From the NCBI RefSeq assembly GCF_026914185.1, contig NC_070570.1, positions 3,286,001 through 3,350,000 of the forward strand: DNA of 64,000 nt, in the 5' to 3' direction. Positions 31,736 through 42,129 of the stretch are shown piece after piece. Under the pieces are notes generated by a model. The model was not told where the DNA came from. It worked only from the letters and a program-made list of their open reading frames with translations, and did not search any database. Each line of letters starts with the position of its first letter. Position 1 is the stretch's first letter. The stretch comes from Puccinia triticina. Lineage: Eukaryota > Basidiomycota > Pucciniomycetes > Pucciniales > Pucciniaceae. Position numbers and translations under genes: made by a program.

Positions 31736-34700
31736 ATGGCTCCACCTCCGAGGCGCAGCGGTAGACTAAGAACTCTTCCAATCACAAAACAACTCGACAA
31801 ACCAAAAGAACCTCCCACCAAGAGGAAACGTAAATCCAATCTGATCAGCGACAGTGACAGTGATGGTTCGACATCCCCAGAGCCGACCCCCGGAAAGAAG
31901 CGTAAGAAACATCATGAAATTCCAAGCGATGCAGAAGAGCAGTCTAGCGACGGCAGCGAGTACCGCGGCGAAACCGACGACTTGTCAGAAGCATCCAGTG
32001 AACTAGACGACATTGTTAGCGAGACGGAAAGCGAGATACAGGCTATTCTGGCGAACGGTAGCGATGGCGATTGTGAAGATGATAGTGGAGGGAGAGCTGA
32101 GGGATCCAAGAAGAAGAAAACGACGAAGGACGGCAAGGGCAAAGAAAAACGGAAGGCATCAAAGGACGGAAAGGGCAAGGGAAAAAATGTCGGAAAGGGC
32201 AAGGAAAAAAATGTCGGAAAGGGCAAGAAGAAATCCAAGCTATCTCGGGAAGAAAAAGGAAAAGGGAAAGCGACGGCATCAGAGACGACCAATGCGGGCC
32301 ACGGCAACGCCGGGGGAACTGGTGGGAGAGTTACAAACCATGATGTGACCTCAAGTAGCAACACCGCATCAGCTTTCGCGAACGTCTCGCTTGAACAGAT
32401 GAAGGATACCCTGGAGCTGGTCGGGATCAGGAGCACTATTGGTAAAACGCATGCTGAATTGGCAAGATTATGCATGGCATTTGCGCCATTAAGTAAGCAG
32501 ATTTTGCTTTTTTATTACCCGTGACGTTGCGTGAGTTGTGTGTGCCGCTGTACTCAACTGAACTAACCGCCCCTCATACTATCCTCAGTTCAAAAAAGCG
32601 GATCTTCTACCCTGTTTGCGGGGATTTCAAACTCCGACAATAGACCTCCGACTTCAGAGCAGATCCCTCTCTCTAGAATTCCCGAAAGTTTGCGCGATGA
32701 AGCCTTGAGCCCTCAACGGATCCGTGAGTGAATTTGTGACATTTTTGTTTGTATTCGTATGCACTGACGTTGGGGCATGTTTTCTGCTGCTTGTGTGATC
32801 CAAACAGCCTCTCCCCTTCCGGGGCCTTCCCACGTAGTCGATAGAGCTCAAGAGCAGGTTCATTCCCAGGATGTCGGCAGTTTGCACGAGGAACGATCTA
32901 GCAGCTCAGGCGAAAGCAGCTCAACCGTGAAGAATGCTACAGCTCCATTGCGTGATACTGATCACATCGCCGAGGAAGTCGCAGACCTTATTTCTTTGGG
33001 TACCCCGGACAAGATGCCTGCAGCTGATGTGAATTGGGGCACCATGTGAGTTGTATATCATTTCACTGGTGTGGAGTTAAGCATTGTTGCTGGCTAGCAC
33101 CAACGTCAATTTTTTTCCGTCTGACAGTCATCAAGGTCCGCCTCCCCACCGCCCTGGATCAGAAGGCGAAGCGGTGCACTGTTCTCATGGTACCTCAGAA
33201 AATCCTGATAGCCATGAGCTCCAGTAAGTTTTCGCTTCTCACAGGACAGTAGTTGTGTGATTTGAAAGCTGACCAATTGCAAACTCAAGCCGCGATATCG
33301 AAATGGCCGCAGCGGAGGGCCCTCACAGCCCGAATCATGCTCGCGCAGACCCCTTCGCTACTTTAATCCGGTCCGTCAATGACATTGCCAAAAGGACGGC
33401 AGACCTCCAGGAGGATATAAACACCGTTCTCAGTAACCAGCGCGATATGACAGAAACCCTCCAAGCCATCTCAGAAAAAGTACAGGAAAGCTACGACAAG
33501 GATACACTCGCGGGAACTGCAGCTCGTAGGAATAAACCCCAAAAAAGGAGATCTGACACGTCGGACTCTTCATTGCCTCCGCGTCAGCGAAAGTTTGGAG
33601 TATGTTGTTCGAGCTTTCTCTATCAAGATACCTCGCGCATTCCATAATCTGACATTTTTTAACCTGTACCAACAAAACTCAGGAACTGATCCGACAACAT
33701 ATGGAGGCTCTTCTTGCTTGGACGCCTGGCCGCCACGGTATATGCCCCCCCTCCCCACCATCTTCCCCAGAAAGAAACCGCTGGTTCGGTGAAACTTCAA
33801 ACTCCAATTCAGATGACGAAACTATGTCGGACGATGAAGGGGGGCCTGCGCACACGCACGCTACAGAGCAGCAGCTGGTGATCATGAAAAATATGTTGGC
33901 CTCAAAGCGAATGAAGCGGTTCCGTCCGGATTTGCGCCAGCCAATTTCAGATCCAGTCAACGAATTCTGTTGGCAAATTGCAACCGATATTTTTATTGAG
34001 CTGGTCAAGTGTAAGGAATACAACGGCCTTCAGCCTGAGGAAGAGACCCCGGAAGCGGTTATGAAGGCAATCAAGGGTTATGCCAAAGACAGATTATACC
34101 GATTGTACGTATAATCGGCTTGATTTATTTGTTTCCAACGTGTACTTACTAATTTACCTACTGTTCTCTGCTGGCAAGATGGCGTGAGAATAAAACGTGG
34201 AGCCCAGAACATCGAGACGAGCAGAATAAAAAACAACTTCGCAATGTCCGAAGACACAATGTATGTACACAGCTTACAACAGATCCCAAAAATCAACACT
34301 AATGACTCTGATCATCCCTAAGCTTAAGCAATCTCGCTTGGAAGCGGCCGCAGAGATTGGTGGTCTCAATAATATGGTACCCATAATTCGCGGAAGTTGT
34401 AGCGATGATGAAACTGACGAAGAAGCTATACCCACACCGATCCTCTCGAAGTATCGCCAGAAGTATTGTAAAACGAAGAGATTGCCCTGGCGAAGTAACG
34501 AGTTGGAAAACATCCTTATCTTGCTAGACAGGTATCGAGAGCTCAAAGAAAGTAGCGAAGTCCTTGGACGTAGAGGATCACCTTCTCGAGTCCGCCGTCG
34601 TCCTCGCGAGGGCCAGACTATCAGTTTAATCAAACCAGCAAAGGAAGTCCCAAAGGAATGCTATGACCCCGTCTGGCTACAGCAGCAAAGTCGCCAAACC

Positions 34701-34793
34701 AAGGCCGCTTTAAAACTCTCTGATAGTTTACCAGAAGTTCTCTCATCCGCTTTGAAGCGCATTCAAGAGGCAGCACCCGCCTTATTTAAGTAG
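31736..34793 (+). CDS. Eight-exon cargo protein with SAP-like segment, 836 aa
   Basis: Exons 31,736-32,492, 32,589-32,723, 32,808-33,045, 33,128-33,223, 33,290-33,599, 33,683-34,104, 34,179-34,260 and 34,323-34,793 join in frame with GT-AG borders throughout. Residues 1-200 are alternately basic and acidic: RRSGR at the start, KRKRKSN, GKKRKKH, then a KGKGKNVGKGKEKN repeat. Residues about 216-252 (SLEQMKDTLELVGI, then TIGKTHAELARLCMAF) look SAP-like. A helical stretch follows (LIRSVNDIAKRTADLQEDIN). The C-terminal 330 residues carry NEFCWQIATDIFIELVK, SKYRQKYCKTKRLPWRSNEL, SRVRRRPREGQ and PKECYDPVWLQQQSRQ, a block I believe recurs in proteins of unknown function in basidiomycetes (memory, not checked). 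Probably nuclear. Confidence 0.75.
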
Positions 34794-35358
34794 TGTTTTT
34801 GACTCGGTACCAAATATAAATAATTCACTGTAAACCAAGTTTCCGCCGTAATACAGAAATGAAATATAATTTGAAAAACACAGGTCATATGTCACTCGTT
34901 CCAAGCTGCCATAACAAACTAGCACCCCGATCAGTCTGCCTTGTTTCTCACAAATTTGTAGGGCGACACAAATCCATACCTCCGCCAAGAATCGGATGAA
35001 AACAATAGGCAAATGGAATTTAACGCATGGGCGGTATACAGTCCAACTCGAGAGACGAAGAGAACTTGAATGGAAGAAGAGGAACATGAGAAGTACAACT
35101 GATAACGAGGTAGGCGTATCCGCGGTTGAGATAGAAGAACGGAAGCAAGCAGAGTCTCAAAGAGACCGGCAAAGTGGCAGCAAGAGCGTTGCACACACGG
35201 TGAATTAAGAAATTGGAAGACTAGAAACCGGATGACGCCGCCAAAAAATCCGCCAACCAATTTTGGAATTTTCGACCTAAATTTGATCACCGTGAGCCAC
35301 AAGTCAGCAAGAAAACCACATGGAAGCTGGCAAAATCGCATATATCTTACTCAGGTCA
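34794..35358. other. Convergent intergenic region, no gene
   Basis: It lies between the stops of the 836-aa (plus) and 291-aa (minus) genes. Overlapping short frames on both strands have no domain. No repeat is seen. Confidence 0.4.
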
Positions 35359-36330
35359 CTAAAATCTAGCTCGCTTTGAACTGCCCTGCTCCTGCCCGCC
35401 GGAATAACCTCGCCTATAAGTTCTTCTGGCGTCGACCTGGCTCCGTACGTCCTGGTGTTTGTACCCCGCCCTTGCCGCAAGACCTAAGCGCGCTTTGTTG
35501 AAATCTGCCCCTCGGAAAGAGTCGTCATTTCTCTCTGACTGATGCAACCCGGCTGCCTGGTCCCCAAACCTCCTGTTTGCATTCACTGATCGCCTAAGCC
35601 CGCTCAACGTCTCGGCCGCTTGCCAATGGTCCGTCCAGCCAGTTTCCTCCTTGTCTGGTTCTCTCGCCGTGACCAGGGCATTCCTGACTTCAGCAATTGT
35701 CCTATTCGCCTTTTCAATTGTTTCCTCGGCGCTTCGAAGGGTTCGATTGATTTGTATCATGAAGCACTCGCGCTCCGCTCTCCTTTCCTCTCTCGCCGCT
35801 GTTATATTAAGAAGGGTGGGCGGTTCCGGTGCGTCTAGGATCAAATCCTCATGAATCCCCGCGGCGTCGTTTCTTTTCTGGTTGTCAGCTTTGAGGTCCT
35901 CATTAGTTATTCGCTTGGCCTCTCCCATGCCATCGTTGACCTTGTTTTGGGGTTCTTCCGCTCCGACTTTGGCAGCCCCTGCCGCCACGCTGGTGCCAGT
36001 GGCAACGGAGTTGGAGTTGCGATCGCAGCCCTGAGAAACGATTCGCGTCAAATCCGCAAGTTGTTGCTCGATGCCTTCAAGCATTCGCGTTTGCACACCA
36101 CAAAAGTCTAACCCTTGCCGCAAAGGAGCAACGATTGAGATGAGAGGGAGATCGTAACGGGGGAGGTTGATGAATTTTCCAGCGTCAGAATGGTATAACT
36201 TACGAGAAATTTCGAGTACTGTGCCGCCCAGAGCTCTCATAAGAACATGTAATTCATGACTCTCTTGCGCGGGTAGAGGGTTCATACTCAAGTAACCTGT
36301 GGCACGTCTTTCCTTTTTCTGATGATTCAA
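35359..36330 (-). CDS. Second SSKR-type coiled-coil cargo protein, 291 aa (323 aa if unspliced)
   Basis: Exon 1 (36,330-36,204) and exon 2 (36,107-35,359) join in frame over a 96-nt GTAAGTTATA...GGGTTAG intron. That intron is a multiple of three and has no stop, so retention would give 323 aa. After the junction comes HFCGVQTRMLEGIEQQLADL, matching FYCRAESRQVTALMERLE in the 337-aa paralogue at the same intron place and phase. Further: a linker rich in Ala/Ser/Thr, a second coiled coil (INRTLRSAEETIEKANRTIA), Arg-rich tail and the end SSKRARF. Function unknown. Upstream the start could lie in a further exon I cannot see. Confidence 0.68.
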   Translation of the reverse strand: MNHQKKERRATGYLSMNPLPAQESHELHVLMRALGGTVLEISRKLYHSDAGKFINLPRYDLPLISIVAPLRQGLDFCGVQTRMLEGIEQQLADLTRIVSQGCDRNSNSVATGTSVAAGAAKVGAEEPQNKVNDGMGEAKRITNEDLKADNQKRNDAAGIHEDLILDAPEPPTLLNITAAREERRAERECFMIQINRTLRSAEETIEKANRTIAEVRNALVTAREPDKEETGWTDHWQAAETLSGLRRSVNANRRFGDQAAGLHQSERNDDSFRGADFNKARLGLAARAGYKHQDVRSQVDARRTYRRGYSGGQEQGSSKRARF

Positions 36331-36789
36331 GTAGATGTCAAAATAATTCGGAGCTTTCTATTATGTGCGGTGTAGGGGAGATTTTCCAGGGTTAACGTTT
36401 TGGTTGATTTTAGCTAGCAGCAGGCGAAATTGTCAAGAGAGGAAAGGGTTGGACTTGCAAAATGTGGCATCAATCAAAATTTGCTTTTCATGGCACAGAT
36501 GGCAAAACAATGTGTAACTTCGTCCCTCGCCTCCTGTTGGGACCCACTCGCTATGTTATGTATCTCCACTCAATAAAGATGAGAAGATTTGCCATCCAAT
36601 CTGAATGATTGTTTTGTTCGTACCACACATCCGCGGCCAGATCCATGACAGTCCATTTTCATTTGGTGTCAGTGGAGATTAAGATCTTACAACGTTCTTC
36701 CATCAGCTATCGTCAATTTTTCTCCTTCCAAAACAACAGGCCATAGAAATCAAACATCGTCTGAATTTGTACGCGAAGTGCCTTACAAC
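36331..36789. promoter_or_regulatory. Divergent spacer before the short SAP-like gene
   Basis: It holds no tandem duplication. An acceptor-like CCAAAACAACAG at 36,740 is followed by sequence open in the frame of the next gene (HRNQTSSEFVREVPYNM), so an upstream exon is possible. Confidence 0.35.
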
Positions 36790-37104
36790 ATGAACAACGG
36801 CCCACGAGGAATTTTGCACCCACTTACCCGGATGTCTAGCAATAGCCTAATGTGGGCAATTTACTACTACTGCCCGAGGATTCTCATACCGCCTCGACTT
36901 CGAAGGAGACGCACCCTCCTGAGACTTTTCGAGGCAATTTTGTTGGCGCTCAATGAACATCGCAACTTCGTCGAGTTCGAAGGTGTTCGGTACAATGTCT
37001 ACCGACCCGAACAAGAAGCTGAGATCAATGAAGAAGATGAGGCCGATGAAGTGGATGAGACCGATGACGAAGGCGAGGTCGCGTGGGGGCAGATTTATGG
37101 CTAG
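36790..37104 (+). CDS. Short SAP-like protein related to the left-end gene
   Basis: The frame from ATG 36,790 gives 104 residues (the open frame extends upstream). SSNSLMWAIYYYCPRILIPP, RRRTLLRLFEAILLALNEHR and NFVEFEGVRYNVY align with repeat 3 and the C-terminus of the 332-aa protein (LRYTLQHFCPQIFLPG, TILLSIYERYVQQL, VAFEGVHFYV), and both end in an acidic tail. It has only one of the three repeats. It may be a truncated duplicate, a separate small gene with an unseen first exon, or a decoy form. Confidence 0.6.
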   Translation: MNNGPRGILHPLTRMSSNSLMWAIYYYCPRILIPPRLRRRRTLLRLFEAILLALNEHRNFVEFEGVRYNVYRPEQEAEINEEDEADEVDETDDEGEVAWGQIYG

Positions 37105-37761
37105 ACACATATTGGTGAGTTTCCTCGTCCTCTCTGCCCAGTGGTGATCTTGCATCTATTCTGCGGAGTATTGCTGACTTCCGCGAAGTCTTTGCCAAAC
37201 TAGGATCGGAGAGGACAGCTAGCTAGCAACACGACCTCCAGGAAACGGTCAATGGTTCTCAACCGGCTACATTTACTACATTCAAAGCCTGCATCGCCCC
37301 CACCGATACCTCCTTGATTGTCCCCTCCATTCTCCCCTAAATTTATGCCCCTACAAACTTCCTGGCTTGCTAGACGCGGTTATTTGTTGAATTGATGATC
37401 ATAGCTGAGTGTGGAGCGCGTGAAAAATTATAAATTCAAGTGTATTGCATATGAGATTACGACTGCCATTTGAACATATGTTTTTCACAACCAGTTTTAA
37501 CAGAGCTTAATGTATAAGTACTGTGCTTTCTTTGGGCTGCCAAAATTTCCATAAGATTTGATTCCTGTTTATCTAAATATATTTAATGATGAAATTGTTG
37601 AAAAACAAAAAATAAAATTTATACACAACAAAGGAACTTAAGTTTCTCTTTTCTACTCTGAAAAAGAATGGCCTTCTGAAAATCTGTTTTTCTTGATAAC
37701 CCCAAAGTGGATACTCTTGATTCTATACATCTCACCAATAAACAGTCACCATTCTGCATGC
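37105..37761. other. Right subterminal region of the giant element
   Basis: AT-rich, without recognised genes. Unlike the left side it shows no obvious repeated units, apart from the final inverted repeat. Confidence 0.4.
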
Positions 37762-37878
37762 GCAAATGGACTTATTTTTTTGCAAGTCAACCATCTTGTA
37801 CTGCCTGTGAAATTTTGTGTTTCACCTTTAAAAAAAAAAGCAAAAATCACTGGGGTGAAGGCATTTTTTTTTGCAGTG
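37762..37878 (-). repeat. Right terminal inverted repeat of the giant element
   Basis: It ends GGCATTTTTTTTTGCAGTG and is followed by TGA. It is the reverse complement of 15,542-15,658 with few differences. Confidence 0.93.
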
Positions 37879-38960
37879 TGACTGCTCCATCCACGGCATT
37901 GGCAGCTCCTACCTCTCCAAATGCAGCCTTGTGACTGCTTTGTTTGTCCCAGACTTGCAGATAAAGAGCGCCCCGTTTGTTCAGGAGGTTGTTCAAGATC
38001 ATACACGCAAAGTGTTGTTCCTTGCTTGGACCGGCTTTGACTTCTGTGCGGTGAGGAGGATACAGAATCCTGCCCAAAAGACCTCTTGACTACCATCCTT
38101 GTTGAAGAGTGGATGAATTTGAAGTCCACATTTTTGGGACGCAATACTGATGGATAGGGAACCAGTATCCTGACATTTCCAGGATATTCTGCATCACCAA
38201 TAAGGTACAATCCCTGGGGGATCATTGGTGGCGCCGGGGCTGCAGGTGAAAGACTATGGCCAAGCTGAGATCGCCAAAACAGTCTGCTGTTGTGCATGGA
38301 ACCCGGGGCACCACCGCTGACCTGCTTCCAAATACAAGAGAGAGTGAGTGAGCCAAACTCAAGGATGCATAAATGAGCAAGTATGAATATGTACATTACG
38401 GAATTTGCCTTCTCCGTCAACAACACATTGGAAGACAATTGATGCCCAACTATTCTAGTTGACAAAACCTTTCCAAAAATCCTTGGCCGGCATAGCCAAT
38501 GGGATGTGGGCCCCATCAATTGCCCCAATAATACCAGGGATAACATGTTTAATTTCAGATGACTCCTTGATTTCTTCCCATTGTGGAGTATTTTCTAGTT
38601 GAGGGAAGATGATGTACCCAATGTCAGAGTACATTACATATGCACATGAGATGATTTGGATATAACTAACCTGACAGTATCAATCCGGAAGAGCTCAAGC
38701 AAAGCAAGAACAAACCTCTCCAATGCTTTGCCCGCTGTTTCTTTCCCAATGTTGAAGACATGGACAATCGTAACGTAGCAAGAGCTGTGGCCAAGCTTAT
38801 AAAGACCAACTGCTGCCTGAGCCTCCACGGGTAAAGGTTCTCTGTGCTGTAAAAAATTGAGCTGAAGGATGTCTTGCAGGCTGTCTGCAAGCCAAAGGAA
38901 ATTGGCCAGCAACATGCAGAAGTATTTGATAAATCAAATGTGAGGAATGTTGGGGTCATT
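37879..38960 (-). pseudogene. PIF/Harbinger transposase gene, disrupted by the giant element
   Basis: Minus-strand blocks in order are: EAQAAVGLYKLGHSSCYVTI (the N-terminal helix-turn-helix-like region), IIGAIDGAHIPLAMPAKDFW (first catalytic D), VFQCVVDGEGKF, SGGAPGSMHNSRLFWRS, GLYLIGDAEYPGNVRILVPY (second D) and STRMVVKRSFGR, where the usual catalytic E is K. A TAG sits in GFVN-stop-NSWAS and small frame changes follow. The frame reaches NAVDGAV at 37,879 and is cut by the giant element; its last codons lie at 15,541-15,490. The lost E, the stop and the frameshifts mean it was probably dead independently of the insertion. Confidence 0.85.
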
Positions 38961-40490
38961 CCTGTAAAATTTGTGACAACTAAGATTGATTTCAGATTAG
39001 AAAACTTGTATCCAGAATTATATACAATGAAAATGCAATGGTCTTAGAGTCTTGACTGATTTAAGAATTGAAAGGACTATTCACCTAAGAGCAGGCAAGA
39101 TTGCCGCGCTTCTGAGTTATTAAGATGAAAGAAGAAAATTAGACTGAAAAGTTGGACACAAAGTCTTTGCAAGGGAGAATGGAGAAGGGATTGGCTAGGA
39201 ACAATGAGAATGGATGACTGCAATGGCGTATGCATTGCGTTAGCTTAATGCCTTGACATGTTTTATTGCTGCAAGAGGATAAGTACCTCTTGTGTTCTGC
39301 ACGCTTGCTTTAACGGTGTTGAACGTCTTGGGGATACGTCAAGTTGGTCCTGTTACGGCTGTTATAAGACAACATCTCTTTATCAGAGATTTGCTTTACT
39401 GCTATTTGGATTAACACTGCTATGCTTACTTGTTAGTCAAGGGACTTATTCGAGATGCTAGGTCTGTGGGGCTGGTGGATATTCTGTGCAACAGTGATCT
39501 GTGAGATCAAGCGAGTGTTAGTCTGATGCTTTGTCTCAAGCCTGGGAGCTGCCTCTTAACTACTCATGAGATCAAAGATTCAGAACTCGGAGCTGCCCTG
39601 ATGTTGCTACGTTGTCTGAATATGCCTTGCGCCCTTGGGGAGTTGCTACTCATTTCATCTGTCGTAGGGATGACGATACAGCAGGGTTAGCTTGTGTGGC
39701 TTAAGTCTGAAGGGATGAAACTCGCGGCTTACAATGCGTTGCATCAGAGTTTGTTTTTCCCCTGTGCCTTTTGGCGTCTAGAGCATCAGCCTCTGTATTC
39801 TGACAATTCCAAGGCTCCCATCTGGGGGCACACTTATATGCTTGACGTGTAGCACGGATGTATAATTTTGATAGTGTGTTATTCTGCTTGTTCCAAAGCC
39901 AGGTGGCAAGGAGCTGATTTGTTGAGTCAATCATTGGGAGGGGGATCATTGTGTGCGTGTTGGCCTGGCAAGGTGTGCGGATTCATTTTTGGTCCAGACA
40001 GGCAAGCTAAATTCTATCCAGCTTGCCTGTGTCACAGACATATTGCCCCTGCCTGCCCACTCCGGCAGGCTACTTGCTCAGGGATGCACAATTGTTTATA
40101 TGTGCACCCTGTTGTTTGAAGTTTTTCCAAGAGGATTTTGAAATCAAAAATCTTTCATTTTGATCTCATTTCCGTTTCCAAATTCTCTTTGAATACTTTC
40201 AAAATGAAACTTGAAATTTTGTGAGAATGTAGAAATTTAGCGTCTTTTTTTTTTCTTTTTTGGCATCCATTCATACAAAGCCAGAGCTTTGATCACGCTT
40301 GTCAGTGAATGAACATAAATATGTAGGACAAGGAGGCCAATCTACAAAAATCCCTTCAAATTGGGAGGGTATGATTGTTTGTTTCATTGTTCATCATCAC
40401 AATTTCTCTTGGATATTGTACTTTATTGACCGGATTGCCTTTGCCCTTTGGATTTGCCCTTATTAAGTAATAGAAATAACCTCCATTTAA
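38961..40490. other. No gene recognised
   Basis: Short frames on both strands lack domains. The part just right of 38,960 is presumably the 5' end of the Harbinger element, but I could not find its terminal repeat. Confidence 0.3.
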
Positions 40491-40494
40491 TGAC

Positions 40495-40765
40495 CTGTTC
40501 GCCGGGAGGCTCACTCCTGGCAATCAGGATCTTGAATTGTTAGGTTTTCCTCCTGGCCAGCAGGATCTTTTTACCTGTTTGCCAGGGCAGGAGGGTTTCC
40601 TCCTGCAAGAAACGTATTTACCTGTTTCCAGGGTTTCCTCCTGGCAATCACAATCATGAAATGTTTGCTGGGAGGGTTTCCTCTTGGCAAGCAGGGTCTT
40701 GGAATGTTTTCTGAGAGGTATTCCTCCTGGTGACACTCTTGAACCCTTTATTGAGAGGAATTGCT
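40495..40765. repeat. Minisatellite, TTTCCTCCTGGCAA type
   Basis: Five to six diverged units of roughly 45 bp are built on TGTTTGCCGGGAGGGTTTCC, TCCTGGCAAGCAGGATCTT. The open frames across it are by-products of the repeat. Confidence 0.6.
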
Positions 40766-40984
40766 CCAGCTGGGAAAAATACAAGATTCATTCCAAAGCA
40801 GGTTTACTTTTTTCATACAACCACCAATTATGGTGTTCAAAGTTGAGATTTATGCATGCACTAGAGGCCAAGGCAGCTTTGCCGCTGCACTTTTTGGGGT
40901 ACAGTGGAAATCTTATATCTGGCAAAGTGGTTAGTACCAATCATTCAGAGATTGTATAGAAATATTGATGTCTGTTACTGGTTC

Positions 40985-41300
40985 TTGAAGGTAGTTTAAC
41001 TATTTCAAATGGTGGGCACCAGTCATTGAAGCAAGTACATATTACTCTTTTGAATTCTGGGTACCATTCATTGAAGAGCTTAACTCTTTTGAATTCTGGG
41101 TTCAAATTCCATTCATTGAAGAGAGTGTAACTCTCTTGAATGCCTGGCAGCTCTCATTGAAGGGAGTCTTACTCTATCAAATGGCAGGTACCCGCCATCA
41201 AGAGATTATGTAACACTCTCAATGACTGGTAATGGCAATTGAGAGAATTTTTAGCTCTCTTGATGTCGGGTACCAGCCATTGGGAGAGGGTCATCAGGGC
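40985..41300. repeat. Minisatellite, CATTGAAGAGAGT type
   Basis: Units such as GGTACCAGCCATTGAAGAGA and GTGTAACTCTCTTGAATG repeat with divergence. They grade into the GACCGGTACCGGCCAT family at 42,130-42,910. Confidence 0.55.
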
Positions 41301-41432
41301 AGGCCCTTCGGCCCCTGTGTTAAGCTTGGCTGCAGTTTTCCGGCCTAACACTGAGATTCCGGAACCGGGTGGTTCCCACTCCTCTCTATCCCCGGGTCTC
41401 CTGACGGGGGGCGGCCCGCGGGGCCAAAGCGC

Positions 41433-42060
41433 AAACTTAGCTAAGTCCCTCAATTGGAGGCGCGCAAGCGCTGTCGCAAAGCAACCCTCCAAAGGAGGGA
41501 CTTACGCCCTACCTTGCAAAACAGTAGGCAACAGAAATCCCATTTGGCTGGGGAAAATTTTCAAAATCTTCAACTCTTGATATCTCCACTCAAGTAAAGG
41601 CCATTGAAAATCTGAGAAGACAGATTTGTCCGCCTACATCTGCCCTTTCACTTTCCACCTTCCTGAGATCGGATCCCTTCAAAAACACTCTTGAATCCTA
41701 AATGAAACAAAAAGAGTTCATGGGTTTTGGGAGGGAATTGTTCAAACAGGCCTCGTTCAAAGCCATACTTTTGACACCTGTCAAAACCTGGCAGCTCCTA
41801 TTTATTTTTTTAAAAATCAAGCTCATGTGTTACAGGTAAAAGAAAGATACCAGCAGAGAGCCATGCTTCTTGGTTATCTCTTCAAGCATCTGACTTGGCC
41901 CCAGCTGTCCTTGCGTAGCCTCAACGGAGGGACAAGCAAAAAAGGCTGAAAACAGACATCTGCTGCCTACTCTTTTGCAAGGTAGGGCATAAGTCCCTCC
42001 TTCAGAGGGTCGCTTCGCAACAGCGCTTGCGCGCCTCCAATTGAGGGACTTAGCTAAGTT
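41433..42060. mobile_element. MITE with about 95-bp TIRs (AACTTAGCTAAGTCCCTC)
   Basis: AACTTAGCTAAGTCCCTCAA, TTGGAGGCGCGCAAGCGCTG, GAGGGACTTAYGCCCTACC and TTGCAAAAVAGTAGGCA occur at the left (41,433-41,532) and inverted at the right (41,967-42,060). No protein. A related, more decayed element lies at about 61,055-61,715. Confidence 0.75.
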
Positions 42061-42129
42061 CGGCCAAAGCGGAAGTTTTGAGAAAAGCGGGCGCCCATGC
42101 TCAGGCGGCCTCTCTTGTCATCCTGGTTT

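Larger units (their letters stand above)
15542..37878. mobile_element. Giant cargo-bearing TNP2/CACTA-type DNA transposon
   Basis: The left end (15,542-15,658) and the reversed right end (37,878-37,762) share CACTGCAAAAAAAAATGCC, TTCACCCCAGTGATTTTTGC, AAAGGTGAAACACAAAATTT and CACAGGCAGTACAAGATGG, nearly identical over about 100 of 117 bp. TGA flanks both sides (15,539-15,541 and 37,879-37,881), a 3-bp target duplication as expected for CACTA/EnSpm-related elements. Inside are an intact TNP2-type transposase and seven other genes with clean exon structures on both strands. CACTA elements usually carry one or two genes; 22.3 kb with eight is exceptional. The filled target gene confirms the ends. 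Confidence 0.92.

Noticed and set aside
15542..37878. Starship-type giant element
   Set aside because: No tyrosine recombinase of the DUF3435 type is encoded; the element has true inverted repeats and a TNP2 transposase.
15542..37878. KDZ element with a TET/JBP dioxygenase
   Set aside because: I see neither KDZ transposase motifs nor an HxD...H dioxygenase signature in any cargo gene.
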